DNA of 64,000 nt from Aurantimicrobium sp. MWH-Uga1 (GTDB taxonomy: Bacteria > Actinomycetota > Actinomycetes > Actinomycetales > Microbacteriaceae): positions 434,001-498,000 of the forward strand of contig NZ_CP030929.1 in NCBI RefSeq assembly GCF_003325955.1, in the 5' to 3' direction. The position numbers and the translations under genes are program-made. Positions 33,903 to 41,567 of the stretch are shown here, piece by piece. Below the pieces are notes generated by a model, which was not told the DNA's origin, did not search any database, and was given only the letters and a program-made list of their open reading frames with translations. How positions within the stretch are numbered: the stretch's first letter is position 1; each line of letters begins with the position of its first letter.

Positions 33903-34400
33903 CTACTTGTATTCGATACCTTCGATATCCAGAAGCTGAATCTTGGTGGAAACCCCAGAACCACCTGAGTAGCCGGTGAGTTTGTTGTTGCCGGCAAGAA
34001 TGCGGTGGCACGGAACAATAATCGGAACCGGGTTAGCTCCCACTGCGCCGCCCACAGCCCGAGCTGCCTTGGGATTACCGGCACGGGCCGCAAGATCACC
34101 ATAAGAGGCGTGGCCGCCATAGGGGATGGCCAGAAGTTCATGCCAGATTGCCTGCTGAAACGGTGTTCCCACAAGTTTGACGGGAACATCAAAGTCTTTT
34201 CGTATGCCAGCGAAATATTCGCCCAGTTCCTTGGACGCTTGGGTGATGACAGCATCAGGGGTACCCGGACGCCCACCGTGCTGAAGGCGTCCGTGGGGAG
34301 TTCCTTCACCTTCAATACTCAGATAAGTGATGGCTTCACCATCACTGATCAGCTCGATGCGTCCGAGGGGGGAATCGATGGTGGCAAAGGTTGCGCTCAT
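33903..34400 (-). CDS. ogt: Methylated-DNA--[protein]-cysteine S-methyltransferase
   Basis: 165 residues. It is a suicide repair protein that takes methyl groups from O6-methylguanine. The acceptor Cys131 lies in IIVPCHRILAGNNKLTGYSGG-type sequence, preceded by the helix-turn-helix ASYGDLAARAGNPKAARAVG near 98-117. The ATG overlaps the stop of the shortened ada gene by 4 bases, which mimics the covalent Ada-Ogt fusion of E. coli Ada at the level of translation. Confidence 0.95.
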   Translation of the reverse strand: MSATFATIDSPLGRIELISDGEAITYLSIEGEGTPHGRLQHGGRPGTPDAVITQASKELGEYFAGIRKDFDVPVKLVGTPFQQAIWHELLAIPYGGHASYGDLAARAGNPKAARAVGGAVGANPVPIIVPCHRILAGNNKLTGYSGGSGVSTKIQLLDIEGIEYK

Positions 34401-34837
34401 GTGCTGATTCTTTCAGAGCTGGAAGCAGAAGTGACGTAATTGAGATAGGACCGAGGAGATTGCCCGGTTTGGATGAAGATAATCCGTTCTAATTGCCGCG
34501 TGGAAATCGACAGTGCCAGGGCATGCTCTTTGATGGTGTGTGCAGGATGTTGCTGAGCAAGAATCACTAGCTGTGTCGTAACGAATTCATGGAAAGCCTG
34601 ATGCGGGGCGATGAGCTGATCAGGTCTACATCGTTTACAGGGGCGTAAACCATGAACCTGGGCATCCTGCGTTGAGTTCAGATACACCACGTTTTCTGGC
34701 CGAGGGGTTCGTGAAGGGCACCCAAAACGGCAGTAGATTCCTGTCGTGGTCACTCCATAGAACTGTGGTGTGGGCATATCCTCATTCTGGCGCGAATATG
34801 CAGCCCAAGATATGTACTCGTGCGACATCTCATTCAC
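34397..34837 (-). CDS. Shortened Ada-type methyl sensor: N-Ada zinc domain plus half an AraC domain
   Basis: 146 residues. Cysteines 36, 40, 67 and 70 (GIYCRFGC ... CKRC) have exactly the spacing of the E. coli N-Ada zinc site, including the methyl-phosphotriester acceptor cysteine. After it, about residues 78-134 form one helix-turn-helix of the AraC type (TIKEHALALSISTRQLERII, TGQSPRSYL). The second AraC helix-turn-helix is missing: the chain ends 12 residues later in Ser/Thr-rich sequence. Starts possible are GTG 34837 or ATG 34828. The start abuts the terminator of the upstream aminotransferase. It probably senses methylation and regulates the operon, unless the truncation has disabled it. 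Confidence 0.82.
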   Translation of the reverse strand: MNEMSHEYISWAAYSRQNEDMPTPQFYGVTTTGIYCRFGCPSRTPRPENVVYLNSTQDAQVHGLRPCKRCRPDQLIAPHQAFHEFVTTQLVILAQQHPAHTIKEHALALSISTRQLERIIFIQTGQSPRSYLNYVTSASSSERIST

Positions 34838-34877
34838 AAAAAAGTGGGGGCGCCGCCTTATGCAGACGACGCCCCCA
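34838..34877 (-). terminator. Terminator of the aminotransferase gene, abutting ada
   Basis: On the minus strand a 13-bp stem from TGGGGGCGTCGTC (34877-34865) pairs, with two G-T pairs, with GGCGGCGCCCCCA (34857-34845). The loop is TGCATAA, followed by C and TTTTTT (34843-34838). It ends right at the GTG of the ada gene. Confidence 0.88.
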
Positions 34878-34940
34878 GTTGGGATACTGACATCGTGCGG
34901 ATGATTTCGTCAACCTCCGCCAGAGTCAGAGTCTCAATGC

Positions 34941-36401
34941 TTAGACGATACGAGCACCCTCTTTGAGGACACCCTCTAGGATTTCACGCATTTCTGCGAA
35001 CTCCTTGGGACCAATCGTCAGTGGTGGTGCAAGCTGAACAACGGGGTCTCCACGGTCATCTGCACGGCAGAACAGTCCTGCGTCATAGAGGGCCTTGGAG
35101 AGGAATCCACGGAGCAAACGCTCGGACTCGTCATCGTTGAAGGTTTCCTTGGTGGCCTTGTCCTTGACCAACTCAATGGCGAAGAAGTATCCATCACCAC
35201 GAACGTCACCGACGATAGGAATGTCCAAGAGTTTCTCGAGCTCGGCACGGAACAGTGGCGAGTTGGTGCGCACGTTCTCGTTGAGCTTCTCTTCTTCGAA
35301 GATGTTGAGGTTTTCCAGAGCAACAGCTGCTGACACGGGGTGACCTGCGAAGGTGTAACCGTGAGGGAAGTAGCTTGTTCCCTTGGAGAAGGGCTCGTAG
35401 ATCTTGTCGGAGATGATGGTTGCACCGATAGGGGAGTAACCACTGGTCATACCCTTGGCGCAAGTGATCATGTCGGGGACATAACCGTAGGCGTTGCAGG
35501 CAAACATTTCACCGATGCGACCGAAGGCACAAATAACCTCATCGGAAACCATGAGGACATCGTATTTGTCGCAGATTTCACGAACACGCTGCATGTATCC
35601 GGGGGGAGGAGCAAATGCACCACCGGAGTTCTGCACGGGCTCGAGGAAAACAGCTGCAACAGTGTCTGGACCTTCGAACTCAATCATTTCTTCAATGCGG
35701 TTAGCAGCCCACTGACCGAATGCGTACAGGTCATCACCGTGCTGTTCAGCGCGGTAGAAGTTGGTGTTGGGCACACGGAAGGTGGAAGGAACCAAAGGCT
35801 CGAACATTTCCTTCATCGCAGGGATACCTGTGATGGAGAGAGCACCCTGTGGGGTTCCGTGGTAAGCAACAGAGCGAGAAATCACCTTGTGCTTGGTGGG
35901 CTTACCCATTTTCTTCCAGTACTGCTTTGCCAGCTTGAACGCAGTTTCAACTGCTTCACCACCACCGGTGGAGAAGAAGACCTTGTTCAAATCGCCTGGT
36001 GCGTAGTCAGCGAGACGATCTGCGAGCTCAATTGCGGAAGGGTGTGCGTAAGACCAGATGGGGAAGAAGGCAAGTTCTTCAGCCTGCTTCGCTGCAGCCT
36101 CAGCCAAACGCTTGCGTCCGTGACCAGCCTGAACAACAAACAAGCCGGAGAGGCCGTCAATGTAGCTCTTGCCTTGGATGTCGGTGATCATGTGACCGTC
36201 ACCCTTGACGATGATGGGCACACCGTTCTCGTGCATCACTGACTGACGAGTGAAGTGCATCCAGAGGTGATCGTTGGCCTTCTTCTGAAGGTCCTTGTTG
36301 TTGTATACCGGTGCGGTGTAGGGCTTATCTGCCGATACATGCGCTGCGGGTGCAGCCACGTGTGCTGCTTCTTTTTTCTTCCGTGATGTGAATAACGGCA
36401 T
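34941..36401 (-). CDS. Class III aminotransferase, probably polyamine/GABA-pyruvate type
   Basis: 486-residue PLP enzyme. Seen: WMHFTRQSVMHENGVPIIVKG near 47-67, STGGGEAVETAFKLA near 144-158, VSDEVICAFGRIG (Asp287), PLP lysine Lys316 in ITCAKGMTSGYSPIG, and HGYTFAGHPVSAAVALE near 343-359. It resembles the putrescine/omega-amino acid-pyruvate transaminases (SpuC-like). The neighbours are an Lrp regulator (3 bases upstream) and a divergent aminobutyraldehyde-type dehydrogenase, which supports putrescine to GABA breakdown. A lysine-rich 25-residue N-terminal extension is unusual. A strong terminator follows. Confidence 0.85.
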   Translation of the reverse strand: MPLFTSRKKKEAAHVAAPAAHVSADKPYTAPVYNNKDLQKKANDHLWMHFTRQSVMHENGVPIIVKGDGHMITDIQGKSYIDGLSGLFVVQAGHGRKRLAEAAAKQAEELAFFPIWSYAHPSAIELADRLADYAPGDLNKVFFSTGGGEAVETAFKLAKQYWKKMGKPTKHKVISRSVAYHGTPQGALSITGIPAMKEMFEPLVPSTFRVPNTNFYRAEQHGDDLYAFGQWAANRIEEMIEFEGPDTVAAVFLEPVQNSGGAFAPPPGYMQRVREICDKYDVLMVSDEVICAFGRIGEMFACNAYGYVPDMITCAKGMTSGYSPIGATIISDKIYEPFSKGTSYFPHGYTFAGHPVSAAVALENLNIFEEEKLNENVRTNSPLFRAELEKLLDIPIVGDVRGDGYFFAIELVKDKATKETFNDDESERLLRGFLSKALYDAGLFCRADDRGDPVVQLAPPLTIGPKEFAEMREILEGVLKEGARIV

Positions 36402-36404
36402 TTT

Positions 36405-36872
36405 TTATCGCGTTCCCCAGTTGTATAACTGTTTGTGGAGCTTGAGATAAACGAAGGTTTCGGTTGAAACAACGCCCTCAAGCTTTCGGATCTGCTCATT
36501 CAGAAGATTGATCAAATCATCATCTGATTCGCAGACAACTTCAGCCATGATGTCGAATGATCCTGCCGTGAGAACGACGTAATCTACAGACTCCATGGCA
36601 GCTAATTGGTCAGCAATTGCTCGGGTGTCCCCGGAGCAGCGCAATCCAATCATTGCTTGACGGTAGAACCCCAATTGCATGGGGTCTGTCACAGCGACGA
36701 CCTGCATAACGCCAGCGTCGGTGAGCTTTTGGACTCGTTGGCGCACAGCTGCTTCAGATAGACCGACAGCCTTACCGATTTCGGCATAAGACCTACGGCC
36801 GTCTTCCTGCAGCTGCTCAATGATGGCCTTGGAGACCTCATCAAGTTGTGCGTTACGAGTCTTAGAGTTCAT
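36405..36872 (-). CDS. Lrp/AsnC-family transcriptional regulator
   Basis: 155 residues from ATG 36872 (the frame is open to 36929, but the family N-terminus begins near LDEVSKAIIEQLQEDGRRSYAEIG). A winged helix-turn-helix (about 10-60, VGLSEAAVRQRVQKL) is followed by the RAM ligand domain with AGSFDIMAEVVCESDDDL near 105-122. Location between the aminotransferase and the divergent aldehyde dehydrogenase marks it as their local regulator, probably responding to an amino acid or polyamine product. Confidence 0.9.
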   Translation of the reverse strand: MNSKTRNAQLDEVSKAIIEQLQEDGRRSYAEIGKAVGLSEAAVRQRVQKLTDAGVMQVVAVTDPMQLGFYRQAMIGLRCSGDTRAIADQLAAMESVDYVVLTAGSFDIMAEVVCESDDDLINLLNEQIRKLEGVVSTETFVYLKLHKQLYNWGTR

Positions 36873-36885
36873 GGGGTTGATTCTG
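36873..36885 (-). promoter_or_regulatory. Possible leaderless promoter -10 of the Lrp gene
   Basis: Minus-strand CAGAAT (36885-36880), 7 bases, then the ATG at 36872. Confidence 0.35.
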
Positions 36886-36983
36886 GCACTAAAAAGTGGC
36901 TGTGGCAAGTGAAACCGCAGAATTGTCAACCCAAAACTACGAAATCCACAGAATTACCCTTTATTTACTATCGGTATTCGTCA

Positions 36984-36995
36984 TATGCTGTGTTT
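36984..36995 (+). promoter_or_regulatory. Leaderless promoter -10 of the aldehyde dehydrogenase gene
   Basis: TATGCT (36984-36989) plus 6 bases, then the ATG at 36996; no ribosome-binding site. Confidence 0.45.
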
Positions 36996-38432
36996 ATGAG
37001 TGCACACACTTTCACTAACTTTGTAAATGGCAAATTCGTTGAATCGAGCTCGGATGAGCGCCTCGAGATTCTGAACCCGGCGACCGAAGAGGTTTATGCG
37101 ACCAGTCCGGTCTCCAACGAGAAAGATGTTGCAGACGCTTACAGCGCCGCGGCAACAGCATTCGAAAGCTGGGGCGAGACAACCCCGAGTGAGCGTTCGC
37201 TCGCGCTCTTTCGCATAGCCGATGCCATGGAAGCTCGCGCACGTGAGTTCGCCGAGGTCGAGTCCAAGGACACCGGTAAGCCACTCGAGACACTCGTGGA
37301 ATACGAGATCATGCCTTCGGTTGATCAGATTCGTTTCTTTGCCACTGCAGCCCGCCATCTCGAAGGCAAGTCTGCCGGCGAATACATGGCCGACCACACC
37401 TCCATGATTCGCCGTGAACCTATCGGTGTTATAGGTCAAGTCACTCCCTGGAATTATCCGCTGAACATGGCGGTGTGGAAGTTTGCTCCTGCTATCGCCG
37501 CTGGAAACACCATCGTGCTCAAGCCTTCTGACACCACCCCAGCCTCCACCATGTTGTTGGCTGAGATGGCCTCAGAGTTCCTTCCTGCCGGTGTATTCAA
37601 TGCAGTGATGGGAAGCCGCGAAACTGGTAAAGCCATGGTGGAGAACAAGATTCCACAAATGATCTCCATCACCGGTTCTGTTCGTGCCGGAATGGAAGTA
37701 GCGAAAAGCGCAGCGACGGACCTCAAGCGCGTTCACCTTGAACTCGGTGGCAAGGCGCCCGTCATCGTCTTCGACGATGCTGATATTCCTTCAGCGGTCG
37801 AAGGAATTGTTGGTGCAGGCTACTTCAACGCTGGCCAGGACTGCACGGCAGCAACTCGTCTACTCGTGCAAGAGGGTATCTACGAAGAATTCTTGGCAGA
37901 GCTGGTGAAATATGCACGAGCCAATGCAATTACTGGTTCACCACTAGACGCCAACACCATGTTTGGCCCTGTCAACAATGTGAACCAGCTTGCTCAGGTT
38001 CAAGGCTTCATTGAGCGCCTGCCTGATAACGCGGTCATTGAATTAGGTGGTCAACGCCAGGGAGATCAGGGTTACTTCCACGAAGCAACCATCATTTCTG
38101 GTCTCAAGCAAACCGACGAAGCTATCCAGAACGAAATCTTCGGGCCCGTGATGACCGTGCAGAAGTTCACCGATGAAGCACAGGCACTCACCTGGGCAAA
38201 CGACGTGAACTACGCACTCGCATCCTCGGTGTGGACCCAAAACCACGGCCGTGCCATGCGCATGGCGAAGAAACTCGACTTTGGTTGTGTGTGGATAAAC
38301 ACCCACATCCCCATCGTTGCTGAAATGCCTCACGGTGGTTTCAAGCACTCCGGTTACGGTAAAGACCTCTCTGGATATGGCTTTGACGACTACACCCGCA
38401 TTAAGCACGTGATGAGTTACATCGGAGACTAA
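36996..38432 (+). CDS. Aldehyde dehydrogenase, gamma-aminobutyraldehyde type
   Basis: 478 residues. The catalytic set is visible: Asn153 (PWNYPLNMAVWK), Glu249 (HLELGGKAP) and the nucleophile Cys283 in GQDCTAATRLLV. The GQDCTA context and overall sequence resemble PatD-like gamma-aminobutyraldehyde dehydrogenases rather than general ALDHs. Paired with the divergent SpuC-like transaminase this gives putrescine to 4-aminobutanal to GABA. The frame is open to 36846, but that part overlaps the Lrp gene. Its stop overlaps convergent mrp by 4 bases. Confidence 0.87.
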   Translation: MSAHTFTNFVNGKFVESSSDERLEILNPATEEVYATSPVSNEKDVADAYSAAATAFESWGETTPSERSLALFRIADAMEARAREFAEVESKDTGKPLETLVEYEIMPSVDQIRFFATAARHLEGKSAGEYMADHTSMIRREPIGVIGQVTPWNYPLNMAVWKFAPAIAAGNTIVLKPSDTTPASTMLLAEMASEFLPAGVFNAVMGSRETGKAMVENKIPQMISITGSVRAGMEVAKSAATDLKRVHLELGGKAPVIVFDDADIPSAVEGIVGAGYFNAGQDCTAATRLLVQEGIYEEFLAELVKYARANAITGSPLDANTMFGPVNNVNQLAQVQGFIERLPDNAVIELGGQRQGDQGYFHEATIISGLKQTDEAIQNEIFGPVMTVQKFTDEAQALTWANDVNYALASSVWTQNHGRAMRMAKKLDFGCVWINTHIPIVAEMPHGGFKHSGYGKDLSGYGFDDYTRIKHVMSYIGD

Positions 38433-39562
38433 GCCGGAGAGATACCCAGGTTGATACCTGCACGAGACGGCCCGCTGTGAGCAATCACGCGGGCTAACTC
38501 GTTAATGGCCTGTGCTGCTGGGTCTGCAGGGTGGGAAAGGACGATAGGGATACCCTCATCTCCGCCTTCACGCAAACTCAAGCTCAGCGGAATTCGAGCC
38601 AGAACTTCTACTGCTTTGTCTTGGCCAATGCTCAGCTCGAGGGCAACAGTATCGGCACCTCCCTGACCAAAAAGCGCTAGTGCTGAACCATCCGGTAACA
38701 CTAACGGGCCCATGTTCTCCACCACGCCCAGGATGCGCTGGCCGGTCTGGCGTGCAACGACGCCTGCCCGCACGGCAACCTCACTGGCGGCACTTTGCCC
38801 CGTTGTCACCACGAGCACTTCGGCATTAGGCAATTGCTGTCCTACGGTGATCGCCACATCACCGGTTCCGGGAGGTAGATCTAACAACAAGAAGTCGAGG
38901 TCGCCAAAGTACACATCGGTGAGGAATTGCGTGATGGTGCGCTGCAACATCGGTCCACGCCAAGCAACAGCCGCATTGGCGTTCTCGACGAACATGCCAA
39001 TGCTGATGACCTTCACTTCGTGACCCACGGGGGGAACAATCATGTCATCGAGTCGCGTGGGTTTAGTAGCGACTCCGTTGGGTGCTAGACCCATTAACGC
39101 AGGTATTGAAAAACCATAGACATCAGCATCCAAGATGCCCACACGGAAACCTTGCTGAGCCAGTGCGACAGCTAGGTTCGCTGTGAGGGTTGATTTGCCC
39201 ACGCCACCTTTTCCGCTGGTGACCGCAATGACCCGCGTGAGTGTGCCGGGGCCGAACGGGTTCTGCTTGGGACCACCGGGACGAAGCTTTGTCAGGAGTT
39301 CGGCACGCTGCTCAGCGGTCATCACCTGAACATAAACAACAACCTCGCTAACACCGCTGACACTGGCTGCAGCAGCACGAACATCGCTTTCGATTTTCTG
39401 TGCTGCCGGGCAGCCAGAGATGGTCAGTCGAACCTCAACAGTGGCAACGCCATCCTCGGCACTAACAGCACCAATCATTCCCAACTCTGCCAAGCTGCGC
39501 CGAAGCTCGGGATCAATGACTGATCCCGCAGCTTCGCGAACAGCGTTGGAGAGGTTAGTCAC
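38429..39562 (-). CDS. Mrp/NBP35-type Fe-S cluster carrier P-loop ATPase
   Basis: 377 residues: an N-terminal DUF59/MIP18-like domain (about 5-85, ISGCPAAQKIE), then the ATPase domain with the deviant Walker A SGKGGVGKSTLTANLA near 115-130, ILDADVYGFSIPALMG and LLLDLPPGTGDVAI near 230. Family members carry Fe-S clusters to client proteins. Missing is the C-terminal CxxC of many family members: no CxxC motif is seen there, so cluster binding may differ. GTG start. It precedes DUF1003 and the MgtE-N/CBS gene in the same order as in mycobacteria. Confidence 0.88.
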   Translation of the reverse strand: MTNLSNAVREAAGSVIDPELRRSLAELGMIGAVSAEDGVATVEVRLTISGCPAAQKIESDVRAAAASVSGVSEVVVYVQVMTAEQRAELLTKLRPGGPKQNPFGPGTLTRVIAVTSGKGGVGKSTLTANLAVALAQQGFRVGILDADVYGFSIPALMGLAPNGVATKPTRLDDMIVPPVGHEVKVISIGMFVENANAAVAWRGPMLQRTITQFLTDVYFGDLDFLLLDLPPGTGDVAITVGQQLPNAEVLVVTTGQSAASEVAVRAGVVARQTGQRILGVVENMGPLVLPDGSALALFGQGGADTVALELSIGQDKAVEVLARIPLSLSLREGGDEGIPIVLSHPADPAAQAINELARVIAHSGPSRAGINLGISPA

Positions 39563-39565
39563 GTG

Positions 39566-40159
39566 CTATTTGGATGTGCGTGAAGCTGGACGAGTCGCTG
39601 GCTTAGCTGGAGCTTTCTTGGCTGCAGGCTTGGCAGGAGTTTTGGCAACTGGTTTGGCAGTGGAAGGAGCTTCTTCCTTCTCCAGCTCTTCCAGTAGAGA
39701 TCGAAGTTCAGCTTTGATGAAGTCCTTGGTTGCCACATCCTTCATGGCAAGGCGCAGTGCAACAACCTCGCGAGCAAGGTATTCGGTGTCAGCAAGATTA
39801 CGCTCAGCGCGCTGACGGTCTTGCTCGAACTGCACGCGGTCACGGTCATCTTGACGGTTCTGTGCAAGCAGAATCATCGGTGCTGCATAGGAGGCCTGCA
39901 GCGACAGAATCAGTGTCAGAGCGGTGAAGCCAATTGCATAGGAGTCAAAACGCCATGCAGGCGGTGCAAACGTGTTAAAGCCCATCCAAACAATGGCGAA
40001 GATGGTGAGGCCCAGCAAAAACCAAGGCGTTCCCATTCCGCGAGCGATTGCTTCGGTAAAGCGGCCAAAACGGTCGCGAGATCGGTTGGGGCGTGGGTTG
40101 AGCGCGCTGAAGCCTTTGGGGGAGTCGAAGCTTTCATCGTGACGGTTGAATCGTGCCAT
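39566..40159 (-). CDS. DUF1003 membrane protein with a histone H1-like tail
   Basis: 197 residues. Two hydrophobic segments (about 44-65 and 73-95) carry the DUF1003 signature TPWFLLGLTIFAIVWMGFN and FILLNLxLS-like ALTLILSLQASYAAPMILLAQNRQ. A charged coiled-coil-like region follows (about 100-155). The last 45 residues are almost only Lys, Ala, Pro, Thr and Arg. Function is unknown. It lies 3 bases after mrp's start side and 1 base after the MgtE-N/CBS gene, so the three form one operon. GGAGG precedes the ATG. Confidence 0.85.
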   Translation of the reverse strand: MARFNRHDESFDSPKGFSALNPRPNRSRDRFGRFTEAIARGMGTPWFLLGLTIFAIVWMGFNTFAPPAWRFDSYAIGFTALTLILSLQASYAAPMILLAQNRQDDRDRVQFEQDRQRAERNLADTEYLAREVVALRLAMKDVATKDFIKAELRSLLEELEKEEAPSTAKPVAKTPAKPAAKKAPAKPATRPASRTSK

Positions 40160-40160
40160 G

Positions 40161-41498
40161 TCAGCCCCTCCTTCCTCGGCTTGCGGGCTTAGCTGCAGAA
40201 GCAGCGGTCTTCTTTACTGGACGCTTTTTGGGCGTGCGTTTATTGGGCGTTGCATCTGTATCGTCATCGTCGTGGCTACGCCAGTCATCTGGCAACAAGT
40301 AGTCAAGAACGTCATCAACGGTCACCACACCAACTAGGCGGTGGTTTTCGTCAATAACTGGGACAGAAACCAGGTTGTAGCTGGCCAAAATACGTGACAC
40401 TTCAGGTGCTGGAGTATCTACTGAGATTGGCTCAAGTCCAGGATCAATCAGAGCCCCCAGGCGCTCATGTGGGGGATAGCGCAGCATGCGTTGGAAGTGC
40501 ACCATTCCTAGGAATCGACCGGTGGGTGCTTCATACGGGGGCAAGGTAATGCAGACTGCCGCTGCCAAAGCAGGGGCAGTCTCATTGCGGCGAATCATGG
40601 CCAAACCTTCAGCGACAGTGGATTCAGCAGAGAGGATGATGGGCTCAGGCGTCATCAAACCACCGGCAGTGTCAGCACCAAAGCTCAGCAGAAGACGAAC
40701 GTCATCTGCTTCTTCAGGTTCCATCAGTTCAAGGAGGTGTTCACCACGTTCTTCAGGTAACTGCGCAATGAGGTCGGCAGCATCGTCTGGTTCCATCTCG
40801 TCGAGAACGTCCGCAGCGCGTTCGTCGTCGAGTTGGGCCATGATCTCGACCTGGTCGCTTTCATCCATCTCTTCAAGGACGTCAGCAAGACGGTCATCTG
40901 GAAGTTCTTCAGCAACCTCGAGCATGCGCTCCTGGGGAAGATCCAGCAAGGTTGTTGCCAAGTCAGCAGGACGCAGCTCCGAGTAAGACGCAATCAGTGC
41001 TTCAGCTGATTGTGATTCACCGTCGTTGGTTTTCTCGGTAACGAGAGACCAGGGAACAAGTGCGGTGGGGCCTTTAGCAAACGGAGCACCGCTTTGACGA
41101 GGACGGCGAACAAACAGCTGGTTGATTTCCCATTCGCCTGGACCAGTTTCTTCAATCGAGGCGTCCTCGATGATTCCCTCACCAGAGCCGTCATTGAAAG
41201 TGACCTTGCGGCCTAAGAATTCTGCCAGGAGGCGAACTTCACCGCCGCGTTGTTCAAACTTGCGGTCAGAAATAGGGCCTGTGGTGATGACCTGTCCACT
41301 GCCGATGCTGGAAACACGACCGATGGATATAAAGACACGACGCTTGCCGGGCAGCTCAGCGAGCAAACCCACTACGCGGGGGGCATTGTCTTTGCGGTAG
41401 ACCACGAGGACATCACGAATACGACCCAGGCGGTCACCCGCGGGGTCGAATACGCCACTACCTGTCAGGCGCGCAACAAATACTCGTGTTCCAGTCAC
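40161..41498 (-). CDS. Soluble MgtE-N / CBS-domain protein with a basic tail
   Basis: 445 residues. Order: two PRC-barrel-like beta domains (about 1-150), an MgtE intracellular N domain of Glu/Asp/Leu-rich repeats (about 165-275, e.g. RLADVLEEMDESDQVEIMAQL), and two CBS domains (about 280-410). It has no transmembrane channel domain, so it is not a complete Mg2+ transporter. The last 35 residues are Lys/Arg/Pro/Ala-rich. In MgtE this N-CBS unit senses Mg2+. Here it may sense Mg2+ or nucleotides for a partner such as the adjacent DUF1003 membrane protein (inference). GTG start. Confidence 0.85.
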   Translation of the reverse strand: MTGTRVFVARLTGSGVFDPAGDRLGRIRDVLVVYRKDNAPRVVGLLAELPGKRRVFISIGRVSSIGSGQVITTGPISDRKFEQRGGEVRLLAEFLGRKVTFNDGSGEGIIEDASIEETGPGEWEINQLFVRRPRQSGAPFAKGPTALVPWSLVTEKTNDGESQSAEALIASYSELRPADLATTLLDLPQERMLEVAEELPDDRLADVLEEMDESDQVEIMAQLDDERAADVLDEMEPDDAADLIAQLPEERGEHLLELMEPEEADDVRLLLSFGADTAGGLMTPEPIILSAESTVAEGLAMIRRNETAPALAAAVCITLPPYEAPTGRFLGMVHFQRMLRYPPHERLGALIDPGLEPISVDTPAPEVSRILASYNLVSVPVIDENHRLVGVVTVDDVLDYLLPDDWRSHDDDDTDATPNKRTPKKRPVKKTAASAAKPASRGRRG

Positions 41499-41510
41499 GT
41501 CTCTAACTTA
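41499..41510 (-). promoter_or_regulatory. Leaderless promoter -10 of the MgtE-N/CBS operon
   Basis: Minus-strand TAAGTT (41510-41505), 6 bases, then the GTG at 41498. Confidence 0.45.
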
Positions 41511-41520
41511 CCCGTTAAGG

Positions 41521-41552
41521 CCTGTTTGCGCCCCTTGAGAAGCGCAAACAGG
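41521..41552 (-). terminator. Hairpin after putA
   Basis: Perfect 11-bp stem CCTGTTTGCGC / GCGCAAACAGG (41521-41531, 41542-41552), 10-base loop, 15 bases after the putA stop. No clear T-run, so it may be a weak terminator. Confidence 0.6.
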
Positions 41553-41567
41553 TGGTGAATTCTGCGT

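Noticed and set aside
35340-36242. 300-codon plus-strand ORF opposite the class III aminotransferase
   Set aside because: Antisense shadow of a gene with all PLP-enzyme motifs; no start signal or family match.
36919-36954. Direct repeat CAGAATT in the Lrp/aldehyde dehydrogenase gap
   Set aside because: Seven bases repeated about 29 bp apart; one copy overlaps an alternative reading of the Lrp gene, and no consensus for Lrp binding can be claimed.
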